5,911 nt of DNA, from assembly GCA_045107085.1 (NCBI GenBank), contig JBGCFT010000211.1:1-5911 (forward strand), read 5' to 3'. Source of the DNA: NORP309 sp045107085. Its GTDB lineage: Bacteria; Pseudomonadota; Gammaproteobacteria; Xanthomonadales; Marinicellaceae. Under the pieces are notes generated by a model. That model did not search any database, was not told where the DNA came from, and saw nothing but the letters and a program-made list of their open reading frames with translations. Of this stretch, positions 5,554 to 5,911 are shown piece after piece (within the stretch, counting starts at the first letter, position 1; the number at the start of each line of letters is the position of its first letter). Made by a program: the position numbers and the translations under genes.

Positions 5554-5670
5554 GATGTTTGAAATTTATTAATACGATAGCAAAAAAAACAAAAATCTTA
5601 TAAAGATCTGATGTTTTTCTTGTTAAGTTATTCAAAACTTAGGCTTTTTGTATAATTTAAGTCATTATGA
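5554..5670. other. AT-rich noncoding stretch between tRNA-Arg and the tRNA-Pro promoter
   Basis: I find no gene here. It contains an A-rich block (5582-5595) next to a small stem ATCTT-ATA-AAGAT (5595-5607); read on the - strand this stem is followed by a T-rich run and so resembles a weak terminator, although nothing on that strand needs one. A consensus -10 box TATAAT (5651-5656) with a poor -35 (TTATTC, 5628-5633) is a second, weaker promoter candidate for tRNA-Pro. Confidence 0.4.
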
Positions 5671-5707
5671 TTGACGTGATGGGATATTATCAATAAAATC
5701 CCACGCC
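5671..5707 (+). promoter_or_regulatory. Sigma-70 promoter for the tRNA-Pro operon
   Basis: TTGACG (5671-5676, five of six) is followed after exactly 17 bp by TAAAAT (5694-5699, five of six) and a G+C-rich discriminator CCCACGCC (5700-5707). The start would be near 5706, leaving a leader of about 67 bases before the mature tRNA-Pro. The layout mirrors the tRNA-Arg promoter. The leader contains a small hairpin, TAATAA/TTATTA (5732-5749). Confidence 0.8.
5680..5703. promoter_or_regulatory. Near-perfect 24-bp dyad over the tRNA-Pro promoter
   Basis: TGGGAT (5680-5685) and ATCCCA (5698-5703) are perfect arms, and inside them TTAT (5687-5690) and ATAA (5693-5696) continue the symmetry around a central CA, with only one A-A mismatch. 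The dyad covers the second half of the -35/-10 spacer, the whole -10 box and the start of the discriminator. This is operator geometry, but no known binding-site family was recognised and the function is inference. Confidence 0.45.
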
Positions 5708-5773
5708 TTAATTTGATATGACATATTGAGTTAATAAGATCTTTTATTAGTGTGAATGAACTAAATTATGAAT

Positions 5774-5850
5774 CGGGGTATAGCGCAGCCTGGTAGCGCA
5801 ACTGCTTTGGGAGCAGTGGGTCGGGAGTTCGAATCTCTCTACCCCGACCA
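5774..5850 (+). tRNA. tRNA-Pro (anticodon UGG)
   Basis: This 77-base tRNA resembles E. coli tRNA-Pro(UGG). The acceptor CGGGGTA (5774-5780) pairs fully with TACCCCG, with the C1-G72 pair typical of bacterial proline tRNAs, then A73 and an encoded CCA (5848-5850). The anticodon stem ACTGC/GCAGT encloses TTTGGGA with TGG at 5808-5810; a modified U34 would let it read most or all CCN codons. Only 26 bases separate it from the next tRNA, so they are almost certainly co-transcribed. Confidence 0.97.
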
Positions 5851-5876
5851 AATTTAGAAACAAATTATTAATGTAT

Positions 5877-5911
5877 GCGTCCGTAGCTCAACTGGATAGA
5901 GCATCGCCCTT
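5877..5911 (+). tRNA. Partial tRNA, probably tRNA-Arg (UCU), cut by the window end
   Basis: The first 34-35 positions of a tRNA are present: acceptor strand GCGTCCG (5877-5883), U8-A9, a normal D arm (GCTC with GAGC and a GGATA loop segment), the 5' half of the anticodon stem TCGCC (5904-5908), then C32, T33 and the first anticodon base T34 at 5911. The D-arm sequence and a U34 anticodon point to Arg(UCU), and Pro(UGG)-Arg(UCU) clusters occur in gammaproteobacteria. The remaining anticodon bases are missing, so the identity is an inference. Confidence 0.8.

Noticed and set aside
5582..5618. Possible terminator for tRNA-Arg (A-rich block, ATCTT-ATA-AAGAT stem, TTTTT)
   Set aside because: The stem has a single G-C pair and the following T run is offset by several bases. 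The T-rich side favours the - strand, where no gene is present.
5259..5911. tRNA cluster as integration site of a genomic island
   Set aside because: No integrase gene and no direct repeat of a tRNA 3' end were found in the window.

Overview
The window comes from an AT-rich bacterial chromosome, most likely a gammaproteobacterium. The evidence is the order alaS - csrA - tRNA-Ser(GCU) - tRNA-Arg(ACG), a classic gammaproteobacterial cluster (usually preceded by recA/recX, absent here), a CsrA almost identical to the enterobacterial protein over its first 48 residues, and tRNA genes that all encode their own CCA. The lineage below class cannot be fixed from this sequence. All recognised genes lie on the + strand; I saw nothing convincing on the - strand.

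Layout. Bases 1-76 hold the 3' end of a 5S rRNA gene and its strong intrinsic terminator, so the window starts at the end of an rRNA operon. Bases 173-1968 form a two-gene operon with a 4-bp ATGA overlap: msrQ (heme-binding membrane subunit of the periplasmic methionine sulfoxide reductase, here without msrP beside it) and a ThrE-family amino-acid/metabolite exporter. A 143-bp gap with a perfect inverted repeat and a candidate promoter precedes full-length alaS (2112-4736). csrA (4862-5074) follows, behind a leader carrying four GGA triplets, one of them inside the Shine-Dalgarno sequence: the usual signature of CsrA autoregulation.

Downstream of csrA the window becomes an RNA-gene region: a compact G+C-rich cassette of three hairpins (5165-5214), then tRNA-Ser(GCU), tRNA-Arg(ACG), tRNA-Pro(UGG) and the first 35 bases of another tRNA, probably Arg(UCU). 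Two textbook sigma-70 promoters with G+C-rich discriminators precede tRNA-Arg and tRNA-Pro, as expected for stable-RNA genes under growth-rate or stringent control.

The theme is translation: 5S rRNA, alanyl-tRNA synthetase, several tRNAs and a global post-transcriptional regulator. The most interesting unexplained item is the three-hairpin cassette just after csrA. Its middle hairpin shows CAGGAAG across a 4-bp stem and 5-nt loop, which matches the CsrA-binding loop repeats of CsrB-type RNAs, so it may be a CsrA target or decoy. A dispersed repeat is the main alternative. No wholly new multi-gene system is visible.
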